Position numbers and translations under genes: made by a program. A DNA stretch of 64,000 bases from Galeopsis tetrahit. Its lineage: Eukaryota; Streptophyta; Magnoliopsida; Lamiales; Lamiaceae. The first letter of the stretch is position 1; each line of letters opens with the position of its first letter. This document shows, piece by piece, positions 47,501 to 59,263 of this stretch. The stretch covers positions 13,716,677 through 13,780,676 of the forward strand of contig OY776124.1 in NCBI GenBank assembly GCA_963675135.1, in the 5' to 3' direction. Below the pieces are notes generated by a model. That model was given only the letters and a program-made list of their open reading frames with translations, ran no database searches and was not told the DNA's origin.

Positions 47501-49972
47501 ATGGCCAACAACAATGCTGTTCCACCACCTGCTGTTCAAGGATTGGACAACATGGCCACAAATCCAGTCAATCACATTTCACATCATAAATTGCCCATGT
47601 TCTCAATAGACAATTATGATTTCTGGAAAATTAGAATGAGGGCTCATCTTGCATCTCTTCATACTGACATGTCAAGAGTAATCACAAAAGGACCTTTTGT
47701 GTTTACCCAAACTAACCCCAGGGTAACAGATGAGCAAAGAGCAGATGTAAGGGAACTAATTCCCAAAGATGAGGATGACTTCACTGCTGATGAAAAGAGG
47801 AAAGATAATCTAAATTATCTTGCTATGAACACCCTCTATCAAACAATTCCAGATGCAGTCATGGGAAGAGTCTACCACTGCACCACAGCCAAAGAAATTT
47901 GGGATACTCTTGCTGAGATGTGTGAAGGCACAGAAAAGATCAAGGAGAACAAGCTCCAAGTTGTTGTGCAAAAGTTTGAACAATTCTCAATGGAAGCTGA
48001 AGAATCCATTGACAAATTTGCTGGTAGATTCACTGATGTGATGAATGAAATCAACTCTTTGGGCAAGGTGTACTCCAGGAGAGAAGTTGGATTGAAAATC
48101 TTGAGAAGCCTCACTCAAAAGTGGGATGTCTATGCTGTGATGATGCAGAATACCAAAGATCTCTCCTCCATGCCCATGCAACAAATCTTCTCAGAACTCA
48201 AAGCCTATGAGTTTGACCTCAATAGAAGAAAACCTGTTGAGGAACCTTCAAATCCTACTAAGGGAGTGGCATTCAAAGCCAAAGTTGCTGAACCTGAAAT
48301 GCAACCCACTCCCAGATCATCAAAGTCAGTCTCTAAGACTGAAATGAAGGAAGAACTAGCCTTGATGGCTAGAAGGTTTAACAAGCTAAACACAAGGTTT
48401 GGTAGATACAAGAAATTCTACCAAGACAACAAATTCAGGAGAAGATACAACTCCCTTGAAAATCAGGCCAAGGACAAAAAGCCTGAAGAGAAGAGATCAG
48501 AGGACAAGTACTCTGATAGGAGAAGGTCCAGTAGAGCTGACCCTTCATCATCAAAAGGAAGAGATGAATCCAAGAAGGATGATGATGAAGACCTATGCTA
48601 CAACTGCAAGAAGAAAGGGCACTTCCAGTATGATTGCCCTGAATTAAGCTCTAAAGAAAGAAGAGAGAGGCAAGCTAAAAGAGACAGAAAGTTCACAAAT
48701 AGAAAGGCCATGATGGCTGGTGAAGAATCTGATAGTGCTGAAAGCTTCAACTCTTCAGATGGACTGTTCTCAAACAGTGATGATGATGATGATGTGTGCA
48801 ACATGGCTTTTGAGGATGATGAGGTATCCTCCACTTCTAGCTCACCATCATTTTTATTACAGAACACTAGTGAAGTCAACTTGAAACTTTCCTTTGGGAA
48901 GTTGATGGAAGATTTCACTAGATTACAAGAATTTCATGATAACTGTGTGAGAGAAAATGAAAGATTGGCTATTGAACTTACCAAAAACTCTGAGGTAGCT
49001 GCTAATGTCAAATCTACTGAGTTGTATCAACAAGTCTTGAGAGAGCTTAAGGAAGCAAATCTCAGGATAGTTGACCAACAAAGAAAGATTGATGATCAAC
49101 TCCTCTCTCAGAAGAGAAAAGATTTTGAACTGAAAATTCTAAATGCCAAGTTTGAAAACCTCTCACATGAATATGATATTCTTAAATCAAGTGAAGAGAG
49201 CCTGAAATTAAAAATGTCTGCTTTGAACAAATCTTCTAGAGCAATAGAGGAAATTCAGAGTTATCAAAGACCTATGGCTCAAAGAAGTGGATTGGGTTTT
49301 GATCCATTTGAATCTTCACCTTGTCTTAGTGTTGCCTCTACAAGTAACACTAAGAAAATCTTTGTTAAATCAGTGGCACAACAAGCTGAAAATGAAATAA
49401 CTCAGCCACTGAATAAAGGAAAGGGCAAATTAACTGAAATGCCTACTCAAGTGCTTCAGGAGACTAAGCCTAAACCCTTGGAAAAGGTCAAGGCTCCTGA
49501 ATACAAGAGGAATATTGGTCAGCAGAGTAGACCCAATGGGAGGGCAACTCTCCTGAACAATGTTCAGAGAAGTTATCCAAGGTATAATCAGCCTAAGCCA
49601 ACTCATCTGAGAAAGCCTCAGCTGAATAAACCTAAGGACAACTATCCTCAAAGGCAGAATAAAATGAGACAACCAAAACCCTTCAAGCCAGAGGGTAATG
49701 GTCATAAAAATGCCTTTCCTCAAAGATTCCATCAAGCTGCACAAAGAACTCATAAGTTCATGAGAGTTGACAACTCCCCTAAAACTTACAGAGTTAACAC
49801 ATTCACACATACTTTTCTAAAGGCATTTAAGGGAAAGACAGTGTATGTTGATGCACAAGGAAAACAACTTAGCCACCTTGAATCAATCAGGGTGATTAGG
49901 CAAGTTTGGGTTCCTAAAGGTACAGCTAACCTCTCAGGACCCAAAACTCAAAGGGTACCTAAACCTATCTAA
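47501..49972 (+). CDS. Copia element 2 gag (823 residues)
   Basis: Starts MANNNAVPPPAVQGLDNMAT, 140 bp after the LTR. A copia-type gag region covers about residues 30-235 (FSIDNYDFWKIRMRAHL, then TAKEIWDTLAEMCEGTEKIKE). A Lys/Arg/Asp-rich stretch precedes one zinc knuckle CYNCKKKGHFQYDC at about 366-379. After an acidic Ser-rich segment comes a coiled coil at about 465-600, then a basic Pro/Gln/Asn-rich tail. Gag packages the RNA and forms the particle. It ends in TAA at 49970-49972; the same frame continues into protease, and the sequence around the stop, CTAATTGCAG/GT, also looks like a splice acceptor. Pol could therefore be made by readthrough or by a spliced RNA. No lesions seen within gag. 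Confidence 0.92.
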   Translation: MANNNAVPPPAVQGLDNMATNPVNHISHHKLPMFSIDNYDFWKIRMRAHLASLHTDMSRVITKGPFVFTQTNPRVTDEQRADVRELIPKDEDDFTADEKRKDNLNYLAMNTLYQTIPDAVMGRVYHCTTAKEIWDTLAEMCEGTEKIKENKLQVVVQKFEQFSMEAEESIDKFAGRFTDVMNEINSLGKVYSRREVGLKILRSLTQKWDVYAVMMQNTKDLSSMPMQQIFSELKAYEFDLNRRKPVEEPSNPTKGVAFKAKVAEPEMQPTPRSSKSVSKTEMKEELALMARRFNKLNTRFGRYKKFYQDNKFRRRYNSLENQAKDKKPEEKRSEDKYSDRRRSSRADPSSSKGRDESKKDDDEDLCYNCKKKGHFQYDCPELSSKERRERQAKRDRKFTNRKAMMAGEESDSAESFNSSDGLFSNSDDDDDVCNMAFEDDEVSSTSSSPSFLLQNTSEVNLKLSFGKLMEDFTRLQEFHDNCVRENERLAIELTKNSEVAANVKSTELYQQVLRELKEANLRIVDQQRKIDDQLLSQKRKDFELKILNAKFENLSHEYDILKSSEESLKLKMSALNKSSRAIEEIQSYQRPMAQRSGLGFDPFESSPCLSVASTSNTKKIFVKSVAQQAENEITQPLNKGKGKLTEMPTQVLQETKPKPLEKVKAPEYKRNIGQQSRPNGRATLLNNVQRSYPRYNQPKPTHLRKPQLNKPKDNYPQRQNKMRQPKPFKPEGNGHKNAFPQRFHQAAQRTHKFMRVDNSPKTYRVNTFTHTFLKAFKGKTVYVDAQGKQLSHLESIRVIRQVWVPKGTANLSGPKTQRVPKPI

Positions 49973-52900
49973 TTGCAGGTACCATTGGGCCACAAGAAGA
50001 GGAGCATGAACAAAAAGACAGCATGGTATCTTGACAGTGGATGCTCAAGGCACATGACTGGAAACAAGGATCTCCTCACTGATTTTATTGAAAAAGAAGG
50101 CCCAAATGTCACCTTTGGAGACAGCTCACAAGCAACCACAAAAGGTTATGGTACTTTGATGATTGGTAACATCAAAGTAACCAATGTATCTTATGTAGTT
50201 GGTCTCAAATATAATCTCCTAAGTATCAGTCAATTCTGTGACAAAGACTTTAAAGTTGAGTTCTCAAGTGGAAAATCTTTAATTAAGGATAAAACTCAAC
50301 AAACTCTATTGACTGGGACTAGGAAAGGAAATGTGTACTTTGCAGACTAGGACAAGTCTACTGATGCTGCATGCTTCATTGCTAAGAGCACTAGTAAACA
50401 AAGCTGGTTATGGCATAAGAGGCTAAACCATCTGAACTTCAAATCAATGAACAAACTTGCTAGAAATGCATTAGTTAAAGGACTGCCTAATGAGGTCTTC
50501 ATTAAGGAACATGTGTGTAAACCATGTCAAGAAGGAAAACAAATTAAAGCCTCATTCAAAGGTAAACCAGTCATTTCTACTAAAAGGGTACTTGAACTTC
50601 TACATATGGATCTTTTTGGACCAATCACCCCTTCAAGTATAAATGGTAGAAAATACACATTGGTTGTAGTAGATGACTTCTCTAGGTTCACATGGGTAGT
50701 ATTTATCCTTAATAAGAAGGAAACACAAGTCAAACTACCTGAACTCCTGAAGAGACTGTCAAATGAGAAAAGCCTTAGCATTATCAAGATAAGATCTGAT
50801 AAAGGCACTGAGTTCATAAATTCATACATCAATGAGTATTGCACATCTAATGGAATAGCTCATGAAACCTCAGCAGCTAGAACTCCCCAACAAAATGGAG
50901 TTGCAGAAAGAAGGAACAGAACTTTAAAAGAAGCTGCTAGAACCTTAATTGCTGACTCAAACTTACCTAAGAGGTTTTGGGCTGAAGCTATAAACACTGC
51001 ATGCCATACTCAAAATAGATGTTTGATTACTAAGGGGCAAGGCAAAACCCCCTATGAACTCTGGAAAGGAAGAATGCCTAAAGTGTCATACTTTCATATA
51101 TTTGGTTGTAAGTGTTTCATTCACAATAATGGGAAAGAACAATTGAAAGCCTTTGATAGCAAAGCTGATGAGGGAGTATTCCTTGGATACTCTCAAATCA
51201 GTAAAGCTTTCAGAGTCTACAACAAGAAAACCCTTATAGTGGAAGAAACACCTCATGTTGTGTTTGATGAATCTATCTTTGAGATCAGGAATGATAGTTT
51301 GGAACCTGAAGAAATCACACAGAGGACAACCAGATTGAGCCTAAAAGACAAAGACACTGAATTCATAGATGTTGTCCAAGCCAATCTACCTGAACATACT
51401 ATATTGGACAACAATCCTGAAGGCAACCTTCCTGAGATAAACCCCACTGATGGAAATGGTGAACTGAATGAGCCAATCCCAGTTCACATCCAGGTAACAA
51501 CTACCAATGAAGAAGCAGCTCCTGCTGAGGTAGTTAATGGGTCAAATAATCAAGGGGGAACTCAAAATGTTGAAAATCCCAATGTCCCTGACATTGAGGA
51601 CAACACCCCTGATTATGATCCTGATTTAGATCCTGCACTAAATTATCCTGAATTTTATGATCAAAATGACTCAACCTCAGTAGAGGACAACTCTACTGAA
51701 GGGATCAGAAAAGGAAGGACTTGGTTGTATGACCATCCTACTGATCTGATACTTGGTGACCCAAGTATAGGAGTCAGAACCAGAAAGTTTCATGGTGAAA
51801 GTGCTATGTTCTGTTGTTTCTTGTCAGAACAGGAACCAAAAGACATTGATGAAGCACTTCAGGATGCTAATTGGATCACAGCAATGCAGGAAGAGCTTAA
51901 CCAATTCACCAGAAATGAAGTATGGGAACTGGTGGATAGACCTTCACATCAAGATGTTATTGGAACCAAGTGGGTGTTCAAGAACAAAAAGAATTAAAAT
52001 GATGTGATTGTCAGAAACAAAGCAAGACTAGTGGCAAAAGGTTACTGCCAGCATGAAGGCACTGACTATGATGAGACCTTTGCACCTGTGGCAAGGCTAG
52101 AAGCAATAAGGCTCTTCCTAGCCTATGCAGCCCACAAGAGGTTCAAAGTGTACCAAATGGATGTCAAGAGTGCCTTTCTGAATGGAGTCTTGAAAGAAGA
52201 AGTCTATGTAGAGCAACCACCAGGTTTTGAGGTTGGAAACCAAGTATACAGGCTGAAGAAGGCTCTATATGGACTCAAGCAAGCCCCTAGGGCTTGGTAT
52301 GACACACTGTCACAATTCCTCTTGGATCATGGATTCACCAAGGGAACTGTGGACAGAACACTCTTCAGAATCTCTGAAGGAGAGGACATCTTGCTTGTCC
52401 AAATTTATGTAGATGACATAATTTTTGGATCCCCTAATGAGAAGCTTTGTGAGAAGTTCTCCAAGCTTATGCAAAGCAAGTTTGAGATGTCCATGATGGG
52501 GTTGATGAACTTCTTCTTGGGTCTACAAGTCAAGCAATCAAAAGAAGGAATCTTCATCAATCAAGCTAAGTACACCAGAGAGATGATCAAGAAGTTTGGG
52601 TGTACAACAAGCAAGCCAGTAAGGATCCCAATGAACACAAACTGGAAAATGGATCCTGATGAGAGTGGTGTACCAACCAACTCCACTGAATATAGAGGAA
52701 TCATTGGATCTCTCCTCTATCTCACTGCCAGCAGGCCTGACATCACCTTTGCAGTAGGTGTTTGTGCAAGGTTTCAAGCAAATCCTAAGAAAAGCCATCT
52801 TGAGGCTGCAAAGAGGATCTTGAGGTATCTCAAAGGCACTGAAAATTTAGGCCTTTGGTATCCTGCTGATGACAACATTGAGCTAACTGGCTATTCAGAT

Positions 52901-53362
52901 GCTGATTATGGAGGATGCAGAATTGACAGAAAATCCACTTCAGGAACTTGTCAATTCTTGGGCAACAAACTTATATCTTGGTTTTCCAAGAAGCAAAACA
53001 CAGTGGCTACCTCCACCACTGAAGCTGAATATGTTGCTGCTGGAAGTTGTTGTGCTCAAATTCTTTGGCTAAGACAACAACTCAAGGACTACAAAGTCAA
53101 CTCTACTGAAGTACCAATATTCTGTGACAATAACAGTGCCATTGCCATATCACAGAATCCTGTATTGCACACAAGATGCAAACATGTGGACATCAAGCAT
53201 CACTTCATTAGAGATCATGTGGAGAAGAAGGATATTAAGTTGGTGAAGATCCACACAGATCATCAAAAAGCTGATATACTAACTAAGCCACTTGCAGAGG
53301 TAAGGTTCCTGGAATTATCAGCAGAGTTGGGTCTTCTTGATCCAGGGAAGTTGGACAAATGA
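49973..53362 (+). pseudogene. Copia element 2 pol (protease-integrase-RT-RNase H) with two stops
   Basis: In frame with gag. Protease has WYLDSGCSRHMTG near 50025. Integrase has WHKRLNHLNF...CKPCQEGK, then HMDLFGP (near 50605), IRSDKGTEF (near 50791) and PQQNGVAERRNRTL (near 50887) carrying the DDE residues. Reverse transcriptase has VYQMDVKSAFLNG (near 52150) and YVDDIIFGS (near 52406). RNase H has GYSDADYGG (near 52890) and TTEAEY (near 53019), and the end is ADILTKPLAEVRF. An integrase-RT linker (about 51290-51700) is rich in NLPE / DNNPE / PDYDPD motifs. Breaks: TAG at 50348-50350 and TAA at 51995-51997, both in the reading frame. All catalytic motifs are otherwise present, so inactivation looks recent. 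Confidence 0.93.
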
Positions 53363-54043
53363 GTCCAAAGGAGTTTATTCATTAAGGGGGAAATAAATTC
53401 AAACTTCAGCAGACTTGGTCAAGTTTACTGAAATTCAGAAAAGTTGACCTTACTTCTTCAGGACACTTGTCCACAGCTCTTCAGGACACTTGTCCATGTA
53501 GGGTCAGATAAGTTGTCTTGGCTATCAAACCAAATCTTGGTCTGATAAGCACCTATTTTAGGTGATCATTGTCTATTTCGAAATCTGTCCCATTGAAATA
53601 CAGTTTTCACCTTTCTGGGATTTAATTTGTCTCCCACCCAAAAGGTCACTTTCCATGCATTAAATGCTAAGATTTAACTCTTGTTTGCATTAAACTTTTT
53701 GGGACATGATCTATCTCGAAAAACACCCAGCCTTAAACAAACATTAAAAACCACCCACGTTTTTTAACAAAACAGTTTTTCACTGTTACATTGGTTTTTG
53801 ACCATTGGATCAAAACCGGACAACTCCTCTGAAATCAATCCTAGCCGTTCATTTTGGATTTCCATTTTTGTTCACCTTTGAATTGCATCAAGACCTCACC
53901 AACTCATTGACAAACATTATTTTTAGAATATTCACAAGTCTTAAGATCCCCCACAAACACTTCTTCCCCAAGTATTCGAAACCCTAACTCAAATTTTCTT
54001 CAAACTCTCTCAATCTTCCCCAAACTTTTCTCTGTAACCTTCA
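53363..54043. other. Spacer between pol and third ORF of copia element 2
   Basis: No ORF of note. It holds two close copies of TCTTCAGGACACTTGTCCA (about 53456 and 53478), similar to the U3 repeat core GGAGAGTTGTCC, and a pyrimidine-rich run before 54044 that could host a splice acceptor. Confidence 0.5.
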
Positions 54044-57000
54044 ATGGCTCCCAAAGTTAGACCAGAGATGCTCATTGATTTCTCCAACAAGGCTCTAGAC
54101 CTTGATTTTGGTTATTTGAGCAACAAAAACAATCTTCATTTTGAGCCCATAGTATCCTTTGAGAGTGAGGATCCTGAGATTAAACCAACCCTGAGATGGT
54201 TGAGGAGAGTTGGGCTACAAAAGTTCATGGAAGAAAGACCAAGTTCCTGCCTAGAAAGCTACATGGCTGAGTTCTTTGCCTTTCTCAAGTGGAAAGGTAA
54301 GCCTGAAGATGGTGAAGTTTCCACCAGATTGTCATATATTGCAGAGGGAGAGGAAGAAAAGAGATTTCATAGAGTGAAATTCTCTTCAGAGGATATAGAA
54401 GGAGCTTTTGGATTGCCTTATGAGGGAAGGAATCCAGAAGTTTATGGTACTGGGCATGAAGATGAAATAGCTCAAGAATGGCTATTAGTACCAGGTCCTC
54501 TCTCTTCAACACAAAACAAGAAGACTCTCAAGCCAGAATTTCTCAACCTCTTTGAGGTAGTTGCTAAGAGTCTCTTGAGCAATACTGGAAGCTTGGAGCA
54601 AGTCAGCCATCCAAGAATCAGAATTATGGCTGCTGTGATTGATGCTAGTGACAAAGGCATCAAGTTTGATTGGAGGACCTTCATTATGTCTGAGATGATG
54701 AAGGAAAAGGCTAAATTTAAAGTGAGAGTTCACAACAAGGTTGTGCTAGAAGGGAAACTCAAGTATTGCACCAGGGCAAGCTTGTTGATTGAAAGATTTT
54801 CCCACTACTCTCAGATGCAAACCTTTGCAAAGCCCCTCCCAGCCCAAAAGATCCTGTTTAGGAAGCTCAGCAAGAAAACTGAGCAAAGGAGGATGCTCAT
54901 GGCCAAACCTGCTGAAGAACAGGTTGAAGAAAAGCCTAAGATGAAGAAGAGAACCAAGGCCAGAGTTGTCAAAACAAGGAAAATGTCTCAATTATCTTCA
55001 GGAGAAGCCTCAGGAGCATCAGCTGAAGTTGATGAAGTGGCAGAAGAGGGAGTAAGTGTGCCTTCTGACCACTCAGAAGAGTTGAGGCTGAAGTATAATG
55101 AGACAAGGCAAAAGAAGAAAGGAGATAAGAGGATCATGGAAGTTGTCCCTGAAAAGGAAGGTGAAGGAAGTGGGAGCAGTAGGGCCAGGAAGAGAAGGGC
55201 CAAGCCTACTGAGAAAGTGTTGGAATTTCAGGAAGAAAGGTCACTTCAATTGGCTCTAAGAGAGAGCAGAGCTGAAAGTAGGACCAAATCTAGGTCAAGG
55301 ACCAACTCATCTGGTTCTGGAACTCCAGAATCCAAGGTCCCTGAAGGTCAATCTATAGAGGACAACATCCCTGAGTTTCAGAATCCTGAGCCCAACTCCC
55401 CTGAAACCCATGTTACCCCTTCCAACCAACCCATTACCCCTGTAGATCTCACTAAGAGATACTCTCCAGAAGGGAGTGTGCAAAGAAGTGGCATTGATGT
55501 GCTTGCAGATTTAGCAGTAGATGAGACAAGACTCCTGTCTCCCATTGACTCATCCATGCTCAATTATTCAAAGCTCTTAGAACATGCACTCAATGAGCCA
55601 ACCCCCCTAAGTAAAGCCCCTTCAGATTCATTGCTCTCAAAAGCAACTTAAGCACCTTCTACTGCACCAAACCCTTCTGAAGCCAACATCCCTGAATTAA
55701 ACCTCCCTGAAGCCACTTTAGGAGACCCCAGAGCCAACTCCCCTATAACCCAAAGTCCCCATTCAAGTGGAGATGAGGAGGAGTATACTTATGAAAGTAT
55801 GCTCAGAGGAGGAGCAAAGGCTACTGTGGACAGTCTGTACCCACAGCTTGCTGAATTTCCAAGAATTCAGAAGACATTTCATGATCTAAGGATGCTTGTT
55901 GATGTAAAAGACAAGTCTATGATGGAGATATCACAAGTCATCCAAGATAAGGGTGCAAACTGGTGGCAAATAGAGGAAAACAGATTGCTAAACTTTGCTG
56001 GAGTTTCAAAGACAAGATTTCTCATTGATGAGGAAATTTTTGCAAAGCTGGTAGCTGATAAGATTAAGAAGGAGAAAGAAAGGAAGGCAAAGAGAATCAA
56101 ACACCCTGACAGTAGCTCCAATGATGATGATTCCCCTGATGATCCCTCAAACCCTTCAAACCCCAACCCTCCTGAAACCCCTCAAGCCAACCTCCCTGAA
56201 TCATCTCAACCCAAGTCTTCTGTAGCAGATAGACTTTCAAACCCTCCTAAAACCTATCATAGGAAAGGCTCTGTATCTTCAGAGGTGTTGACCAAGGGTG
56301 GTAACACAACCAAAGACTCATCTGTCAATGAAGGTTCTTCTGAACCCAAGGCACAACCTAAAGATGTTGAGGTTCCTATGCTAGAGGCTGGTTTGATTAA
56401 GGCCTATTCAGTGTCAGAAGAGTTGGACACTGATCAGCCCTTAATCATTCAGGATGACACAGTGGTTGTTGATATAAGCACTGTGATCTCCCCACAACTG
56501 CCATCTTTGAACCTTATTGAAGGTGGAGATGTTGCAGGTTTAGGAGAATGAGTTGAAAAGGAGAAGATAGTGGAAAAATCAGAGGGAGTAGTAGATGAGA
56601 GAGATGTGGTGATCACTAGAATAGTGAGTGTACCACCAAATGAGGGTGAGATAAGTGAGGAAGGGCAGGCTATTCTTGAAGTCAAATCTGAACTTCAGGA
56701 ATCCCTTGATGAGAGGAGGCCTGTCTCTTTAAGTGAGGAAATTATTGAAGAAGGGAGAAAAGAAAGAGTTGAAAATGAGAAGAAGGTTGTTGATGTATCA
56801 GAGTCTTATATAAAAGAAATTGAGGGTGATGAGTGTCTATTTCCTAACTTGTTTGATCTGTCTAATGTTGCAGGTATTTCCCTTGACCAAATTTTTGCAG
56901 ATGAGTTCTTAACAGATGCCCCTATCCAAGTGGACACAGGCTCAGCTCAAGCCTTACTTGGTATGCAATCAGAGAAATTGGACTCCTTGGCTCATCAAGT

Positions 57001-58795
57001 CCAATCTGCTCATGCTGAAACTTCAGGAGCATTGGATGAGCAAGGAAGGACTCTAGCATCTGTAGAAATGAGGCTCACTGGCTCTGAAGATGTTGTGCTA
57101 CCAACTCTGGAAGCAAGGATTAGTGGTGTGGAAACTGGCCTTCAAACCATTTCCACTGAAGTACAAAAAGCCAAATCCACCATGGAAGCCATCTCAGAGG
57201 AGGTCAAGAAGGAGCAAAAGCTGCTGAGAGACAATCATAATGCCAATGTCAAGGCTCTCAGGCTAACTGTCAAGCAAGCTCTTGAAAAGAAGACTGCATT
57301 GCAAAAGAGAAGAGCTGAAGAACAAAGGCTAGCAATGGTGAAAGCAGCCTCTGAAAAATTTTCCCAAGAGGTATTGGCCAACATTGCTGAAGGTGCAGTA
57401 GCCAACCTCACTGAGCTTCTTAAAGCCCAACTAGATGCATCCCTGAAAGCAACCTTGGAGGAGGTTGTTCAACAAAAGATGAAGTCTGTTCTAGCTTTTC
57501 TTAGCTTGAGCAGTGATAGGATGCAGAATATACATGATGAAAATGTATATTTGTTGGAGGAGATGAAGTCCCTGAACCAGGCCCAATCCCTAATGGCCAC
57601 AACAATGAGTGAGCTAAAACCCCAGTGTTTTGATGCTGCCAAAAAGGGGGAAAGGGAAAGAGCTAGAGCAAAAGGTGCCTTGGTAATTGGAAGCCCAGTT
57701 CAAGGAAAACACAAAGCTGCTGAAGGAAAAGGAAAAGAGCCTGCAGTGCTAAACTTGGAAGAATTGGATGAAGAAGAGCAATTAGCACTTGCATTGAAGA
57801 ATTCTATGGCCTCAGCTCAAGAGGAAAGAGTGAGGTTACAACAAAGACCAGGTGGTGAGATGTCTGGTTTGGACAAAGGTGATGAAGGTGTCCAAACTAG
57901 AGGAAAGATCAAGAAGGCAAAAGGAAAGAAAAGGCAAGTTGAGACATTCACTGACTTTCCTAACAGCCTTGATCTTCCACCTGAATTCAGAGTTGATGAT
58001 GATATGCCTACTTCAAAGAAGGCCAAAACTGCTGAGAAAGCCAAGACTACTGAAAAAGAAAAGTCTTCTGAATCTGCCAAAGATACTGAAGATCCCAAGT
58101 CCACTGAAGTTATTGAAGAACTATTTGCTGAAGGATTTGGACCTGAACCTAAGAAGAAGACAACTGTCCTAGCTCATGATCCATCAAAACTGTTTCATGA
58201 AGGGTATGGCAAAGACCCTGAAACACAACAGAAACTGGCCATGATGAGGGCTCAAGAGAAAATGGACTTGTTAGATGAAGCACAAAGAGCAAGAGACAAA
58301 AGGAGAGCTAATTTTCAGAAACCAAGAAGAAGGAGAGCAACATACAGCAAGATGAAGCCTCAGCTTCTAATCCCAATGGACACCAAATATCCACACTTGG
58401 ATAAATGGGTGCCAGTTCAACTGAATGATACATGGGAAGAAGCAAAAAGGGAGTTTGTCTATGACTATTATGTCATTGACAGATGGAATGGAGGAGATGT
58501 CAATTCTGCCTTTGCTGAGTTCATGATAGAATACTACAGAGAACTCTATCAACAATTGTTTGCAGCTGCTGACATTGCAAGAATTGAACTCACAGCTCCC
58601 AAGCCAATCATATACATGCCTCCAAAGCTTGAAGGATGGATTGACCAAGCAAGAATTCTGAGAGAATTCACTGAGATCCTTAAGCTGAACAAGATGGTTC
58701 TTGGACCTAAGGGAACCAACCAAGAAGCCATGGCATTAAAAAGAAGAGTATGGGCACAGTATGGAATGCTGCCACCCCCTGAGGATGATCTTTGA
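54044..58795 (+). pseudogene. Third ORF of copia element 2, about 1583 codons, two in-frame stops
   Basis: Three successive open stretches (54044-55651, then to 56551, then to 58795) share one frame; only TAA at 55649-55651 (codon 536) and TGA at 56549-56551 (codon 836) divide them, so one very large ORF once existed. Regions: a globular N terminus to about residue 260 (MAPKVRPEMLIDFSNKALDL, VKFSSEDIEGAFGLPYEG, LSNTGSLEQVSHPRIRIMAA) resembling plant retroelement-associated transposon proteins; a basic, then Pro/Glu/Asn-rich region with recurring NIPE / NLPE / NSPE; a long coiled coil at about 965-1200; a Lys-rich region; and a compact C-terminal region from about 1436 (WVPVQLNDTWEEAKREF, GWIDQARILREFTEIL). 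No protease, polymerase, clear signal peptide or membrane helix. It sits where SIRE-type elements carry an envelope-like ORF, but homology to envelopes is not visible. Function unknown. Confidence 0.78.
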
Positions 58796-59250
58796 AATGG
58801 CTAAGTCTTCTGACCTCTCTTGATTGATCAACTATGCTGAAATATGGTCAAGATTGCTGATGTGGTGTGCTAATCTGTTTGCTCTGATTTGTTATGGATT
58901 GCTCTGATACAAGCTTTGTGCTCTGATTATGAAAATCTTATTTATGTCTTGAATTGTTAGAATGAAGTGCTCTGATGTATTTAAGTGTTATTGATTCATG
59001 CTCTGATATGTTAATTTCAACTATCAACATGCGGTAATGATTTTTGAATGAATGATAGTTGAACATATTTTGAATCAAGAAACACTCATCTCTCTATGCC
59101 TATCTATGAAACCTACTTGCAACAAAAACAGTGAATACACTAACACATTGTCTTTTCAGGAATATTGACCTTAGTCATGTCTTCTGAAGATATATGTAAT
59201 AGGTGTAGACAAGTCACTTTTGCCTAAAATGTGTAGGTTTTGGCATCATC
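58796..59250. other. 3' untranslated region of copia element 2
   Basis: Repeats of the short string GCTCTGAT occur several times between about 58876 and 59005. No ORF. The polypurine tract follows at 59251-59263. Confidence 0.5.
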
Positions 59251-59263
59251 AAAAAGGGGAAAT

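Noticed and set aside
54044..58795. Envelope glycoprotein
   Set aside because: Position fits an envelope-like ORF, but no clear signal peptide, membrane anchor or glycoprotein feature is visible; named only as a third ORF.
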